The notes: generated by a model from the sequence alone, not told the origin. 64,000 nucleotides of DNA from Betaproteobacteria bacterium (GCA_016125475.1 WGLR01000018.1:25032-89031), one strand, 5' to 3'; shown: positions 42,887 to 52,865, counted from the stretch's first letter. Program-made: numbers and translations.

Positions 42887-42917
42887 CGCGACGCGGCATC
42901 ACGCCTTGCGCGTCGCG
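42887..42917 (+). terminator. Candidate terminator hairpin after ltaE
   Basis: CGCGACGCG / CGCGTCGCG, 9 perfect pairs (10 with the flanking A-T), 13-base loop, 28 bp after the aldolase stop and before the DegQ-type gene. The next bases are TTCC, so only a weak T-run. Confidence 0.45.
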
Positions 42918-43034
42918 TTCCGGCTGCGGAACGAGTTTCGCCCTTCGGTGTCCTCACGCATGCGTGCAGCGGTGACCGGGATGGCCGCGGTTTCGCCGGA
43001 ACTGCACTCACGATGCAACAGCCGGAGGTCGTTC

Positions 43035-44396
43035 ATGAATCGACGTGTGGCCGGTGCGCGTGTCGCGCTGCTGGCGTTCTTTCTGTCCCTGGTGAGTATC
43101 GGCGCCGCTGCCGGGATCCCGCCGGTACTGCCCGACGGACGGATGCCTTCGCTCGCTCCCGTCGTGAAGGACGTCACGCCCGCCGTGGTGAACATCGCGG
43201 TGCTTTCGGGTGGAGACGAGCCCGCCTCTCCCCTGCTTCAGGACCCGTTCTTCCGGCGGTTCTTCGAACTGCCCGAGCAGTCGCGTCCACAGGTCAGCGC
43301 GGGGTCGGGTGTGATCATCGACGCCGACAAGGGATACGTCGTCACGAACTATCACGTGATCAGGAACGCGCGCGAGGTCATGGTCACGCTGAAGGACAGG
43401 CGACAGTACGAAGCCAGGATCGTGGGCGCCGATGCCGGGACCGACATCGCGCTGCTCCAGATCAAGCCCGAGGATCTCGTCGCCGTGCACTTCGGGGATT
43501 CCGATCAGCTCGACGTCGGGGATTTCGTGCTCGCGATCGGCAATCCGTTCGGGCTCGGACAGACCGTCACGTCGGGCATCGTGAGTGCGCTCGGACGCAC
43601 GGGTCTCAACATCGAGGGCTACGAGGACTTCATCCAGACGGATGCGTCGATCAATCCGGGCAATTCGGGCGGCGCACTGATCAACCTTCGCGGCGAACTC
43701 GTCGGGATCAACACGGCGATCATCGGCCCTGCCGGAGGCAACGTCGGCATCGGCTTCGCGATCCCGGCGCACATGGTGCAGGCGGTTGTCGCGCAGCTCG
43801 TCCGGTTCGGCGAGGTGCGGCGAGGACGGTTCGGTGCGACCGCGCAGGACGTCACGCCCGACATCGCGCGCGCGCTCGGCGTGTCCGTGCACGCCGGGGC
43901 GGTGCTCGTCGACGTCGTGACGGATGCACCGGCGTTCAAGGCCGGCCTCAGGCGTGGCGACGTGGTCGTCGCGGTCAACGGGCGCAGCGTGCGCGGCTCC
44001 GCCGACCTTCGCAACCAGCTCGGCCTGATCCCGATCGGAGACACCGTGGAACTGCGTTATCTGCGCGACGGAAGGACGCTCACGGCGCAGGTGCGGATCG
44101 ACAGTCCCGAGGCCGGACTGGTCTCGGGGCGGCTGGCCGTTCCGGAGCTTGCCGGCGCGCGCCTCGGCAACGCACAGCAGGGCGGGCGCCCGCAGGCCGT
44201 CGCCGTCGTCCAGGTGGAACGTGGCAGCGCGGCCTGGCGTTACGGACTCCGTGCAGGTGACTTCATCGTGGCCGTGAACCGGCGCAAGGTGAGGACGGTG
44301 AAGGAACTCGCGTCCGAGATGCGTGCGAGTCCGCGACCCGTCGCACTGAACGTCGTGCGCGGTGACTTCGCCATCACGCTGATGATCCGGGGTTGA
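43035..44396 (+). CDS. degQ: Periplasmic serine protease, DegQ/DegP-type (S1C) with two PDZ domains
   Basis: 453 residues. Signal peptide (VALLAFFLSLVSIGAAAG), trypsin-like domain with catalytic His in VTNYHVIRN, Asp in GTDIALLQI and Ser in INPGNSGGAL, then two PDZ domains (about 260-350 and 365-453). A periplasmic chaperone/protease that digests misfolded envelope proteins. ATG at 43035 with GGAGG 6 bases before. The envelope-related gene downstream is uncharacterised. Name DegQ rather than DegP because the LA loop is short here (GGDEPASPLLQDPFF). Confidence 0.88.
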   Translation: MNRRVAGARVALLAFFLSLVSIGAAAGIPPVLPDGRMPSLAPVVKDVTPAVVNIAVLSGGDEPASPLLQDPFFRRFFELPEQSRPQVSAGSGVIIDADKGYVVTNYHVIRNAREVMVTLKDRRQYEARIVGADAGTDIALLQIKPEDLVAVHFGDSDQLDVGDFVLAIGNPFGLGQTVTSGIVSALGRTGLNIEGYEDFIQTDASINPGNSGGALINLRGELVGINTAIIGPAGGNVGIGFAIPAHMVQAVVAQLVRFGEVRRGRFGATAQDVTPDIARALGVSVHAGAVLVDVVTDAPAFKAGLRRGDVVVAVNGRSVRGSADLRNQLGLIPIGDTVELRYLRDGRTLTAQVRIDSPEAGLVSGRLAVPELAGARLGNAQQGGRPQAVAVVQVERGSAAWRYGLRAGDFIVAVNRRKVRTVKELASEMRASPRPVALNVVRGDFAITLMIRG

Positions 44397-44481
44397 GGAC
44401 GGGCACGCGGCACATGTCGGAGCGTACGCGGGGCAGCGGCCCGCCCTCGTTGCCGTCCACGCCCGCGACCGGAGCGACGAC

Positions 44482-45735
44482 GTGCGTCTGCTGAGAATCC
44501 TCCTGGGCGTCGTGCTGCTCGCGGTCCCGGTCTCGATCGTCTGCGCGCTCTGGCTGGCGCTCGACCGGTCTCCACGCCTCGAGCGCACGGTCGTGCTCAC
44601 GCCGGAACACGTCGCACGCGCGAAGGCCGTGCTGACGGGGAGTTACCGGTCCACGACGCGCCACGGCGATCTCGGCACGATCACGATCCGTCCCGACGAT
44701 GCCGACCTTGCCGCGAACTACCTCGTGAACCGCTTCGCGCACGGGAGTGCCTCGGTCACGCTCGAAGGGGGCGCGGCGCACGTGGTCGCGACCGTCCCGC
44801 TGCGTTTCGGATCCTTCGTGCGCTATCTGAATGTCGACGCCTATGCGATGGAACGGCCAGGGCTGCCCGCGATCGGCGCATTGCGCGTGGGGCAATTGCC
44901 GATTCCGGATTCCCTCGCGCGTTATGCGGAACGCCGGGCGCTGCAGTGGCTCGACAGCAATCCGGACTATCGGGTGGGACTCGACGCAGTCAGGCGCGTA
45001 CGGTTCTTCCGCTGGGGGCTCGTCACGGTCTACGAGTGGCAGCCCGGCCTGAGTGCGCGCGTGCGTGCGTCCGCGTTCGATGCCGCGGAACGCGCGCGTC
45101 TGCACGCCTATCAGGATGCACTCGCCGGGATCGTCGCGGAGATGCCGGCGCGCGTCTCGGTCGCGGACCTGTTGCCCCGTCTGTTCACGCGCGTGCGTGC
45201 CCGTTCGACGCCCGACACGGCCGTCGCGGAGAACCGTTCGGCGCTTCTGGTGGCCACGATGTACGTCATCCGCAAGCCGATGTACGTCCTCGTGCCGGAG
45301 GCCCGTACGTGGTACCGCGCTCCGCCCCGGCTCGTGACGCTGTCCGGACGCGATGACTTCCCCAAGCACTTCCTCGTGTCCGCCACCCTCGCGGCATACG
45401 CCGGGACCGTCGTGTCCGACGCGGTCGGTCTCTACAAGGAACTCGAGGACGCCCGGCGCGGCAGCGGATTCTCCTTCAACGACATCGCGGCCGATCGCGC
45501 GGGCACGCGCTTCGGGGAATACGCCGTCCGGCCGGGCGGCGCGTCGGCCGCGTTCCAGGTGCGCGTGAGCGCCGGGCTCCACGAGTCGGCGATCATGCCC
45601 GACGCCTCGGATCTTCCGGAGTTCATGCCCGAGACGGAATTCCGTCGTCGCTATGGTGGCGTGGGCGCACCGGCCTACCGGCGCATGATGGCGGAGATCG
45701 AGCGGCGCGTGGATGCGCTGTCGTTCTACCGCTGA
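44482..45735 (+). CDS. Uncharacterised single-TM protein
   Basis: 417 residues from GTG 44482, after an 85-bp gap from degQ. An N-terminal TM/signal anchor (LLRILLGVVLLAVPVSIVCAL) is followed by an unrecognised soluble domain with no obvious cysteines or metal ligands. The C-terminal third has a conserved-looking DDFPKHFLVSATLAAYAG, SDAVGLYKELEDARRGSGFS and FNDIAADRAGTRFGE, reminiscent of a small family of membrane-associated proteins with a His in a KHFxVSA motif. I cannot name it. Same strand and close to degQ, so an envelope role is possible. Confidence 0.7.
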   Translation: MRLLRILLGVVLLAVPVSIVCALWLALDRSPRLERTVVLTPEHVARAKAVLTGSYRSTTRHGDLGTITIRPDDADLAANYLVNRFAHGSASVTLEGGAAHVVATVPLRFGSFVRYLNVDAYAMERPGLPAIGALRVGQLPIPDSLARYAERRALQWLDSNPDYRVGLDAVRRVRFFRWGLVTVYEWQPGLSARVRASAFDAAERARLHAYQDALAGIVAEMPARVSVADLLPRLFTRVRARSTPDTAVAENRSALLVATMYVIRKPMYVLVPEARTWYRAPPRLVTLSGRDDFPKHFLVSATLAAYAGTVVSDAVGLYKELEDARRGSGFSFNDIAADRAGTRFGEYAVRPGGASAAFQVRVSAGLHESAIMPDASDLPEFMPETEFRRRYGGVGAPAYRRMMAEIERRVDALSFYR

Positions 45736-45869
45736 CCGAAGCCGGCGTTCCACGAGACGCGTTCCGCGGGAGAGGTGTCGAGGCCGGGCCGGTCGCGATC
45801 GCCGCGCCTCGGCATGGCGATCCGGACTACCATCGCACGACGTGCTGCGAACCGGAAAAGGAGGATGTG

Positions 45870-46625
45870 ATGACCGCTGCAAGGATTGCTCTCGTCACGG
45901 GCGGATCGCGCGGGATCGGTGCCGCCATCGTGCGGGCCCTCGCCGACGCGGGGTTCCGCGTCGCTTTCACGTATCGCTCGCGCAGGGCGGAAGCCGACGC
46001 ACTGTGCGCGAGTCTGCGCGACGCGGGCCACGAGGTGTCGGCGATCGCCTGCGATGTCGCGGACAGGGTTCAGGGCGATGCAGCCGTCTCCGAGGTCGTG
46101 ACGAAGCACGGGCACATCGACGTGCTCGTGAACAACGCAGGCGTGCACGTCCCGGGCGTGAGGCTCGCGGATCTCGACGACGACGACTGGTCGCGCGTGC
46201 TCGACGTCAATCTCACCGCGCCGTTCCGGCTCGCGCGCGCGGTGCTGCCCGTCATGCGCAGGCAGGGCAGCGGTCACATCGTCAATCTGTCGTCGAACGT
46301 GACGCAGCGGATGCCGGCAGGCTACGGGGTGTACACGGTTTCCAAGGCGGGTCTCGAAGCGTTCACGCGCGTGCTCGCGAAGGAGGAGGGGCCGAACGGC
46401 ATCCGTGTGAACGGCGTCGGTCCCGGCCCGATCGACACGGACATGCTGCGTGAGACCTTCGACGCGCTCGGGGAGGAACGCGCGGCCGCGTTCGTGAATT
46501 CGTTCAGCCTGAGGCGCCTCGGCAGGCCCGACGAGATCGCTTCCGTCGTCGCTTTCCTGGTTTCCGATGCCGCGAGCTACATGACCGGTCAGATCGTCTA
46601 CGTGAACGGCGGGGGCGCGGGCTGA
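45870..46625 (+). CDS. SDR family oxidoreductase, 3-oxoacyl-ACP reductase-like
   Basis: 251 residues with all classical SDR features: TGGSRGIGAA (cofactor), NNAGVHVPG, catalytic Ser in LSSNV, and YTVSKAGLE (Tyr and Lys in YxxxK), then PGPIDTDM. Length (251) and features match FabG-type, NADPH-dependent keto reductases of unspecified substrate. GGAGG 5 bases before ATG 45870; an overlapping GTG at 45867 is possible. In contrast to the SDRs at 7968 and 26644, this one is canonical. Confidence 0.9.
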   Translation: MTAARIALVTGGSRGIGAAIVRALADAGFRVAFTYRSRRAEADALCASLRDAGHEVSAIACDVADRVQGDAAVSEVVTKHGHIDVLVNNAGVHVPGVRLADLDDDDWSRVLDVNLTAPFRLARAVLPVMRRQGSGHIVNLSSNVTQRMPAGYGVYTVSKAGLEAFTRVLAKEEGPNGIRVNGVGPGPIDTDMLRETFDALGEERAAAFVNSFSLRRLGRPDEIASVVAFLVSDAASYMTGQIVYVNGGGAG

Positions 46626-46677
46626 GGATCCGTCGCGGGGGAGCGGTCCTGCGCTCCCGGCGCGACGGGAACCCGGC

Positions 46678-47139
46678 CTATTCCCTGACCTTCGTGAGCT
46701 TCGAGACTTCCGGCCAGTTGTGATCCGCCCGATCGAGATAGCCCGGAATGTCCTTGCTCCACTTCGACTGTACCCGCGCGTCGAAATTGAGATAGAGCTT
46801 GCCGTCGACGATCGTGAATGCGTCGCCCTCGATCTTGGCCTTCACGCCGCGTGCCACGCCGTACGCGCAGAAGCCATCGTACTGGGGCGCATACTTCCCG
46901 GGGTCGGCCTCGAAGAGGTCGCGATGCGCCATGCTCGCGAATCGGAACGTGGAGCCCTTGTAGGTCGCCGTGTACTCGGACGACCCCTCGATCGCCTCGT
47001 GATCGGTGAAGTATGCGACCGGGTCGAAGCCCTTGATGGCCACACCGTTCTTCTCGTAGAATTCGCCGGCGAACGCACCGCCGCTCACGAGCAGGAGTGC
47101 GGTGGAAGCCGCCAGGGTCCGGAGATGTGCTGCATGCAT
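46678..47139 (-). CDS. YHS domain-containing periplasmic protein
   Basis: 153 residues: signal peptide (LAASTALLLVSGGAFA), then the YHS/TRASH-like pattern GFDPVAYFTDHEAIEGSSEYTATYKGSTFRF, AHRDLFEADPGKYAPQYDGFCAYG. The single Cys in FCAYG replaces the double Cys of metal-sensing TRASH domains. RBS GAGGAGG 7 bases upstream of ATG 47139. Such proteins are common and of unknown role; perhaps metal or heme handling. Confidence 0.85.
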   Translation of the reverse strand: MHAAHLRTLAASTALLLVSGGAFAGEFYEKNGVAIKGFDPVAYFTDHEAIEGSSEYTATYKGSTFRFASMAHRDLFEADPGKYAPQYDGFCAYGVARGVKAKIEGDAFTIVDGKLYLNFDARVQSKWSKDIPGYLDRADHNWPEVSKLTKVRE

Positions 47140-47514
47140 GTCGTGTCCTCCTCGGTGCGAACGGTTGTCGGCGGTCGCCGGACGGTCGGGGACGGCCGCT
47201 CGTCGCGCCGCGTGAGCGGGTACCGGTCCGCAGCGAGTCCGAGTCCGGTCGACTCTCGACGGAATTTCACGGGGCAACTGCGGTCGTCGCGTGCTCCGGC
47301 ATTATGAACTTCGCAGTCGTCCCGAACAGTGGCCGATGCGTTATGACGTCCATGCCGCGGTGGAATGATGCGACGGCCGCGGAGGGTACATGCTGGCTCG
47401 GCGGCAGCCCGTTTCCGTCTACGGTGTCGGGGCGCGGACAGGCAGTTGGCAGGCGAAGGCATGCCGTGCTTCCACGCGCGTTACGGAGCCCCGGCGAAGG
47501 CCGAGCACATCGAC
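47140..47514. other. 375-bp divergent intergenic region
   Basis: No gene can be supported. It separates the YHS gene (minus) from the MFS gene (plus) and must hold both promoters; AT-richer patches near 47300-47345 (GCATTATGAA, CGTTATGACG) are candidates. No clear palindrome. An upstream in-frame ATG for the MFS gene lies at 47461. Confidence 0.35.
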
Positions 47515-48705
47515 ATGTCCAGAGACAGGCTTCCCTCCGGGGTGTGGGTACTTGGTTTCGTGAGCATGCTGATGGACATCTCCTCGGAGATGATCCACAG
47601 CCTGCTCCCCGTCTTTCTCGTTTCCGCGCTCGGTGCCAGTGCACTCATGGTCGGTCTGGTCGAAGGGCTCGCAGAGTCCACCGCCCTGATCGTCAAGGTG
47701 TTCTCGGGCGCACTCAGCGACTATCTCGGAAGGCGCAAGGGGCTCGCGACGTTCGGTTATGCGCTGGGGGCTGCGAGCAAGCCCCTGTTCGCACTCGCGC
47801 CGTCGGCCGCGATCGTGCTGGCCGCCCGACTCGTGGATCGCGTCGGGAAGGGGGTGCGCGGTGCGCCGCGCGACGCGCTGGTGGCGGACCTCACGCCTGC
47901 GCATCTGCGAGGCGCCGCCTTCGGACTGCGGCAGTCACTCGACACCGTCGGGGCATTCCTCGGCCCGCTGTCCGCAGCCGGTCTGATGCTGGTCTGGAAC
48001 GACGACTACCGCGCGGTCTTCTGGGTGGCCGTCGTTCCTGGCGTCGCGGCGGTGGCGCTGCTCGCTTCCGCACTGCGCGAGCCGGAGCCCGCTCGTGGCG
48101 CCCCGCGCACCAATCCAGTCCGTATCGAGAACCTGCGTCGGCTCGGTGCCGCCTACTGGTGGGTCGTCACGGTGGGTGCAGTCTTTTCTCTCGCACGCTT
48201 CAGCGAGGCGTTCCTCGTTCTTCGCGCACGCGATGGGGGTGTTCCGGTCGCGCTGGTCCCGCTCGTCGTCGTCGCGATGAATGCGGTCTACGCAATCTCG
48301 GCCTACCCGTTCGGCCGGCTGGCCGACCGCGTGAGTCATGGACGTCTGCTCATGGCCGGGATGGTCGTTCTGATCGCCGCCGACCTGGTGCTCGCGACGA
48401 GCGCGCAGTGGTGGGTCGTCGTGCCGGGCGTGATGCTGTGGGGACTCCACATGGGCATGACGCAGGGTCTGCTCGCGGCCATGGTTGCCGACACGGCGCC
48501 CGACACCCTGCGTGGCACGGCATTCGGCATGTTCAATCTCGTGAGTGGCGTGGCCATGCTCTGCGCGAGTCTCGTCGCGGGGCTGCTCTGGGACGAACTC
48601 GGGGCATCGGTGACCTTCCATGCGGGCGCTGCGTTCTGCCTGGTGGCGCTATTCGGCGTGATGGGGCGCAGGGCGTGCTCGCGCCCGGCGGGCGGGCAGG
48701 GGTGA
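47515..48705 (+). CDS. MFS transporter (12-TM)
   Basis: 396 residues, about twelve hydrophobic helices. MISSEMIHSLLPVFLV-like (DISSEMIHSLLPVFL) at the start and SGALSDYLGRRKGLATFGYALGA (motif A) place it in MFS. DRVGKGVRGAPRDALVADLTP is a signature of a subfamily whose best-known members are uncharacterised and RhtX/YfcJ-like. ATG 47515 chosen since the hydrophobic core follows soon after; an in-frame ATG at 47461 would add 18 residues. Substrate unknown. Confidence 0.82.
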   Translation: MSRDRLPSGVWVLGFVSMLMDISSEMIHSLLPVFLVSALGASALMVGLVEGLAESTALIVKVFSGALSDYLGRRKGLATFGYALGAASKPLFALAPSAAIVLAARLVDRVGKGVRGAPRDALVADLTPAHLRGAAFGLRQSLDTVGAFLGPLSAAGLMLVWNDDYRAVFWVAVVPGVAAVALLASALREPEPARGAPRTNPVRIENLRRLGAAYWWVVTVGAVFSLARFSEAFLVLRARDGGVPVALVPLVVVAMNAVYAISAYPFGRLADRVSHGRLLMAGMVVLIAADLVLATSAQWWVVVPGVMLWGLHMGMTQGLLAAMVADTAPDTLRGTAFGMFNLVSGVAMLCASLVAGLLWDELGASVTFHAGAAFCLVALFGVMGRRACSRPAGGQG

Positions 48706-48802
48706 CCAATCGGCCGGTCGTGAGGTGACCGGGCGTCACGAGGCACGAGGGGGGGCGGAACCGGATACCGTCGGGAAGCAGGAGAAGCCCCGGCAGCGAG
48801 AC

Positions 48803-49183
48803 TCAGGCGAAGCGGTTTCCGCGAAGATCCTGCCGATCGACCGACCCGTCATCCGCCCGGACAACGGTGAGCACGAGTTCGTCGACCCCTGTCACCACGA
48901 TGACGTCACCGTTCACGAGTTCGCCGCTCGATTTCGCGTTCCAGATTTCACCCCTCACGCGTACCCGGACTGGATGTCCCGATGCATCGATCACCTCTCC
49001 CCGGCTTCCGGGCAGGGCCTCCGTGCCCGTGCCGATCGGCCGATGCATCGCGCGCACTGCAAGCCTGAACACGATTGCGGACACGACCAGCACGACGGCG
49101 TAGACGGGAATCGAATACGAGAGCGGCAGGACCCAGAAGACCGGCAGCGTCACCAGCGGGAGGAGCAGGATCAGGTGGCACAT
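48803..49183 (-). CDS. NfeD-like OB-fold membrane protein
   Basis: 126 residues: two N-terminal TM segments (HLILLLPLVTLPVFWVLPLS and VYAVVLVVSAIVFRLAV) then an OB-fold (LPGSRGEVIDASGHPVRVRVRGEIWNAKS, NGDVIVVTGVDELVLTV). NfeD proteins partner with SPFH/stomatin-like proteins; none is here. It ends the operon copA ATPase, SHOCT, NfeD, with gaps of 1 and 79 bp. Confidence 0.82.
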   Translation of the reverse strand: MCHLILLLPLVTLPVFWVLPLSYSIPVYAVVLVVSAIVFRLAVRAMHRPIGTGTEALPGSRGEVIDASGHPVRVRVRGEIWNAKSSGELVNGDVIVVTGVDELVLTVVRADDGSVDRQDLRGNRFA

Positions 49184-49262
49184 TGCCGGTCCTCCGACGG
49201 GGGGGCGTCACGCTTTCCGGATGCTCGAACGTGTTCGGGACGAGAACCGGAAGGCAAGGGAA

Positions 49263-49517
49263 TCAGCCCGAGAGGTCGCGCCGCTTACGGTCGAATTCTT
49301 CCTTCTCGATCTCGCCGCGCGCGTACCTTTCGTTGAGGATGTCCAGGGCGGACCTGGGGCGTTCGGTCGTGTCGTTTCCTCGCCCTCGGAACACGTAGAG
49401 GAGGACCGCGATGATCACGATCCAGAACACGACCGATCCGATCATTCCGAAGCCCATGTCGTTCCAGCCCATGTAGTTCCAGCCCATGTGATGACCATTC
49501 CAGTGAAAGGTGAACAT
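49263..49517 (-). CDS. SHOCT domain-containing small membrane protein
   Basis: 84 residues: His/Met/Trp-rich N-terminus (FHWNGHHMGWNYMGW), one TM helix (GSVVFWIVIIAVLLYVF), and a SHOCT motif (SALDILNERYARGEIEKEEF). Starts one base after the P-type ATPase stop (TGACATG), so it is translationally coupled. The metal-binding N-terminus suits copper. Small membrane SHOCT proteins next to CopA-type ATPases are common. Confidence 0.85.
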   Translation of the reverse strand: MFTFHWNGHHMGWNYMGWNDMGFGMIGSVVFWIVIIAVLLYVFRGRGNDTTERPRSALDILNERYARGEIEKEEFDRKRRDLSG

Positions 49518-49518
49518 G

Positions 49519-51855
49519 TCAGATGCGTACCGTGCGAAGGCGCAGGGCATTGGTCACCACCGACAGCGACGATGCGCTCATTGCGAATGCCGCGAAGATC
49601 GGACTGATCAGAATGCCCAGGAACGGATACAGGACACCCGCGGCGATGGGTACGCCGGCGGCGTTGTAAACGAGCGCGAAGAACAGGTTCTGATGGATGT
49701 TGCGCATGGCCGCCAGCGAGAGCCGGCGTGCGCGTGCGATGCCGTCGAGATTCCCCTTGACCAGCGTGAAGCTCGCGCTTTCGATGGCCACGTCCGCACC
49801 GGTGCCCATGGCGATGCCGACGTCGGCCTGCGCCAGCGCGGGGGCGTCGTTGACCCCGTCCCCGGCCATCGCGACCTTGCGACCCTCGGTCTGGAGTTCG
49901 CGAATGATCCTGGCCTTGTCGGCGGGCAGAACGTCCGCGCGGATCTCGTCGATGCCGAGGCGCGAGGCCACTGCGCGCGCGGTGCGTTCATTGTCGCCCG
50001 TGGCCATGATGACGCGGAAGCCGAGCTCGTGGAGCGCCTCGAGCGCCGCCGGCGTCGTGTCCTTCACGGGATCGGCCACGCTCACCAGCCCGGCGATGGC
50101 GCCCTCCAGCACGACGAACATCACCGTCTCTCCCTGGTCGCGCCGGGCATCGGCCTGCGCCAGAAAGTGCTCGGACGACAGCCCCAGTTCACCGAGGAGT
50201 CTGGTGTTCCCGAGTGCCACGGCGCGGCCGTCGACACGACCCTTCACACCCTTGCCCGTGACCGCCTCGAAGTCTTCCGCTTGCGCCAGCTTCACGCCAC
50301 GCTCCTCCGCGCCGGAGACGATGGCTTCGGCGAGCGGATGTTCCGACCCACGTTCGAGGCTCGCCGCGAGGCGCAGCACGTCGCCCTCGTCGTGGCCGTC
50401 GGCAGGGACGACCGCCACGAGCTTCGGCTTGCCGACCGTCAGGGTTCCGGTCTTGTCGACGATGAGCGTGTCGACCCGGGCGAACCGCTCGAGCGCCTCC
50501 GCATTCTTGATCAGCACACCCGCCTGGGCACCGCGGCCCGTGGCCGTCATGATCGACATCGGAGTCGCGAGTCCGAGCGCACACGGGCAGGCGATGATGA
50601 GTACCGATACCGCCGCGACCAGTGCGTAGGCGAGCGAAGGCGAGGGTCCCCACACGCCCCACGCGACGAAGGCGAGCGCAGCGACCCCCAGCACGGCCGG
50701 AACGAACTTGCCGGCTACCATGTCCGCGAACTTCTGGATCGGCGCACGGGATCGCTGCGCACTCGCGACCATGTCGACGATCTGGGCGAGGAGGGTGTCG
50801 GCGCCCACGCGCTTCGCCTCCATGACGAAGCTTCCCGTGCCGTTGAGCGTGGCACCGGTGACCGGGTCTCCGGCGACCTTCTCCACGGGAACGGGCTCCC
50901 CGGTGATCATGGATTCATCGACGGAGGACCGCCCTTCGACCACCTCGCCGTCGACCGGCACCTTGTCTCCGGGGCGGACCCGCAGACGGTCGCCCGCCTG
51001 CACGTGCTCGAGGGGAATCTCCTGCTCCGAGCCGTCCGGGCGGATCACGCGCGCAGTCTTCGCGGCCATGTCGAGCAGCGCGCGGATGGCCGAGCCCGTG
51101 CGCTCGCGTGCGCGAAGTTCCATCACCTGGCCGACGAGTACCAGCGTGACGATGACCGCGGCGGCTTCGAAGTAGACGCCGACCGTGCCGTCCGCGTTGC
51201 GGAACCCCGCAGGAAAGATGTCCGGGAAGAGCACGGCCACGATGCTGAACAGGAAGGCGGCCCCTGTCCCCATCGCGATGAGGCTGAACATGTTCAGGTT
51301 CATCGTCGCGAAGGACTTCACCCCACGCACGAAGAACGGCCACCCGGCCCAGAGCACCACAGGCGCCGACAGCACCAGTTCCAGCCACTGTGCGGCCCGT
51401 TCGCCCAGGGCGTCGCGCAGGAAACCGAGGCCGATCATCGGCCCCATCGTGAGGACCAGCAGCGGCAGCGTGAAGGCTGCGCCGACCCAGAGCCGCCGTG
51501 TGAAGTCCACGAGTTCGGGGTTCGGCCCTTCGTCCTCGGCGGGCACCCCCATGGGCTCGAGCGCCATGCCGCACTTGGGGCAGTCACCCGGCGCGTCACG
51601 CACGATTTCCGGATGCATCGGGCAGGTGTACTTCGTTCCCCGGGGCGCGGGCGCAGTGGTCTGCCCGCCCGACACATAGCGGGACGGGTCCGCGACGAAC
51701 CGGTCGTGACATCCCTGCGAACAGAAGTGATAGACGGTTCCGCCGTGCTCCGCGCGGGGTTTGCCCGCATCCGTCCTCACGGACATGCCGCAGACCGGGT
51801 CCTTCACGGTGGCTTCGCCGCCTTGCGAGGCAGGCAAGTGGTCTCGTGCGTTCAC
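49519..51855 (-). CDS. copA: Copper-translocating P1B-type ATPase with YHS and heavy-metal-binding domains
   Basis: 778 residues from GTG 51855 (AGGAGG 5 bases before). Domains: YHS (about 17-61, DPVCGM and FCSQGC), heavy-metal-binding domain (about 75-103, YTCPMHPEI and CPKCGM), eight TM helices with CPC at 423-425, actuator TGE 318-320, phosphorylated Asp in DKTGT (467-471), [16 protein letters not shown] near the end. It pumps Cu(I) (or Ag) out of the cytoplasm. The usual GMxCxxC HMA domain is absent, replaced by YHS+HMBD, a common variant in Proteobacteria. A box of the CopR type is 145 bp upstream. Confidence 0.92.
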   Translation of the reverse strand: MNARDHLPASQGGEATVKDPVCGMSVRTDAGKPRAEHGGTVYHFCSQGCHDRFVADPSRYVSGGQTTAPAPRGTKYTCPMHPEIVRDAPGDCPKCGMALEPMGVPAEDEGPNPELVDFTRRLWVGAAFTLPLLVLTMGPMIGLGFLRDALGERAAQWLELVLSAPVVLWAGWPFFVRGVKSFATMNLNMFSLIAMGTGAAFLFSIVAVLFPDIFPAGFRNADGTVGVYFEAAAVIVTLVLVGQVMELRARERTGSAIRALLDMAAKTARVIRPDGSEQEIPLEHVQAGDRLRVRPGDKVPVDGEVVEGRSSVDESMITGEPVPVEKVAGDPVTGATLNGTGSFVMEAKRVGADTLLAQIVDMVASAQRSRAPIQKFADMVAGKFVPAVLGVAALAFVAWGVWGPSPSLAYALVAAVSVLIIACPCALGLATPMSIMTATGRGAQAGVLIKNAEALERFARVDTLIVDKTGTLTVGKPKLVAVVPADGHDEGDVLRLAASLERGSEHPLAEAIVSGAEERGVKLAQAEDFEAVTGKGVKGRVDGRAVALGNTRLLGELGLSSEHFLAQADARRDQGETVMFVVLEGAIAGLVSVADPVKDTTPAALEALHELGFRVIMATGDNERTARAVASRLGIDEIRADVLPADKARIIRELQTEGRKVAMAGDGVNDAPALAQADVGIAMGTGADVAIESASFTLVKGNLDGIARARRLSLAAMRNIHQNLFFALVYNAAGVPIAAGVLYPFLGILISPIFAAFAMSASSLSVVTNALRLRTVRI

Positions 51856-51998
51856 GAATCCTCCTGTGTCGACGAGCGTCCGAGGACTCGGCCGGGAATC
51901 CCTGGTCGGGAACCGGGACGGGTCGTGTCGCATCGCATGTCCGTCCCCGATGTCCCTGCCATGGTAGGCCGGACGCACCGAGCGCGACATGACCGCCG

Positions 51999-52015
51999 CA
52001 TTACATTTTCGTCAT
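51999..52015. promoter_or_regulatory. CopR-type box before the copper ATPase
   Basis: ATTACA-TTTT-CGTCAT (52000-52015), a slightly degenerate form of the GATTACA-N4-TGTCAG element found at 56018. It lies in the 260-bp gap between the cytochrome gene and the ATPase, 145 bp before the GTG. Both copper operons thus seem to share a regulator. Confidence 0.5.
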
Positions 52016-52115
52016 CCGGGTCGCTGCCGGCTGCACCCGCGTTCGCGGAAGCGCGAAGCATGCAACGACTGCCACGGCATCTCCGGTTCTTCCGGTGATG
52101 GGCGCCGAGGACCCG

Positions 52116-52754
52116 TCACCGGGACGGTGCCTCGTCATGCGCGTCGTGGTCGTGACCGTGTCCGGGCTCCTCGTCGTGGTGGTGCGCCCCCGTCGTCCCG
52201 TGCGAGTGTCCCCCGCTGGAGGCGACCACGGCGTCGTACTTCGTCCGGTCCATTTCGGGCAGCGCCTGAATGAACGCGACCAGGTTCCAGATGTCGTCGT
52301 CGGTCATGCCACCACGGCTCCAGGCAGCCATGGCGCTCGCCTTGATGCCGTGCTTGATCACCCAGAAGTGTTCCGCGACGTGCGGAACCCCGGAGTCGTC
52401 GGCCCCCTCGTGATCATCATCCATCGCGCGCGTGAGATCCGGCGGTACCGGATAGAGGCCCTTGCGGATCTCGGTGTCACTTTCGCCGGGTTCCAGGTGG
52501 CAGCCTGCGCACATGGCGTCGTAGTTTCCGGCACCTCGACGAATCCGGTCCGCATCCGTCAGGTCGTTCGGCACCACCACGAAGCGGGCATGCCGCTCCA
52601 CTGCGCGCTCGCGTGCCGTCGAGATCAGGCGCATCAGCATGGGGTGGTGCGGTTCGTCCGCCGCGACACTGATCGAACCCGAGTAGGCGAGTCCGCCGGC
52701 GATGGCCAGCGCGACGATCACTGTGGCCGCGACGCCCAGGGCAAACATCTTCAT
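52116..52754 (-). CDS. Cytochrome c with His-rich C-terminal tail
   Basis: 212 residues: signal anchor (GVAATVIVALAIAGGLAYSG), heme-binding CAGCH (Cys82, Cys85, His86), possible Met ligand in SRGGMTDDD or SAMAAW, and a tail from about 182 containing a dozen His with Gly/Asp/Glu (GHSHGTTGAHHH...). It is part of a cop operon (CopB 111 bp upstream); the tail probably binds copper. An electron role with the multicopper oxidase, or metal storage, is inferred. Confidence 0.85.
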   Translation of the reverse strand: MKMFALGVAATVIVALAIAGGLAYSGSISVAADEPHHPMLMRLISTARERAVERHARFVVVPNDLTDADRIRRGAGNYDAMCAGCHLEPGESDTEIRKGLYPVPPDLTRAMDDDHEGADDSGVPHVAEHFWVIKHGIKASAMAAWSRGGMTDDDIWNLVAFIQALPEMDRTKYDAVVASSGGHSHGTTGAHHHDEEPGHGHDHDAHDEAPSR

Positions 52755-52865
52755 GGTCGTCCCTCCTGTGATGGTGGGGAGCGGGGTCGGTCGACCGGCC
52801 TCGCGGCGCGCGAAGCCGGTGGCGCCCTTCCAGCCGGTTGGTGCCCGGTTCTGCGCGATGGTTCC

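Noticed and set aside
45870..46625. A second halohydrin dehalogenase-type SDR
   Set aside because: This one has a normal TGGSRGIG motif and YxxxK, so it is a standard oxidoreductase.
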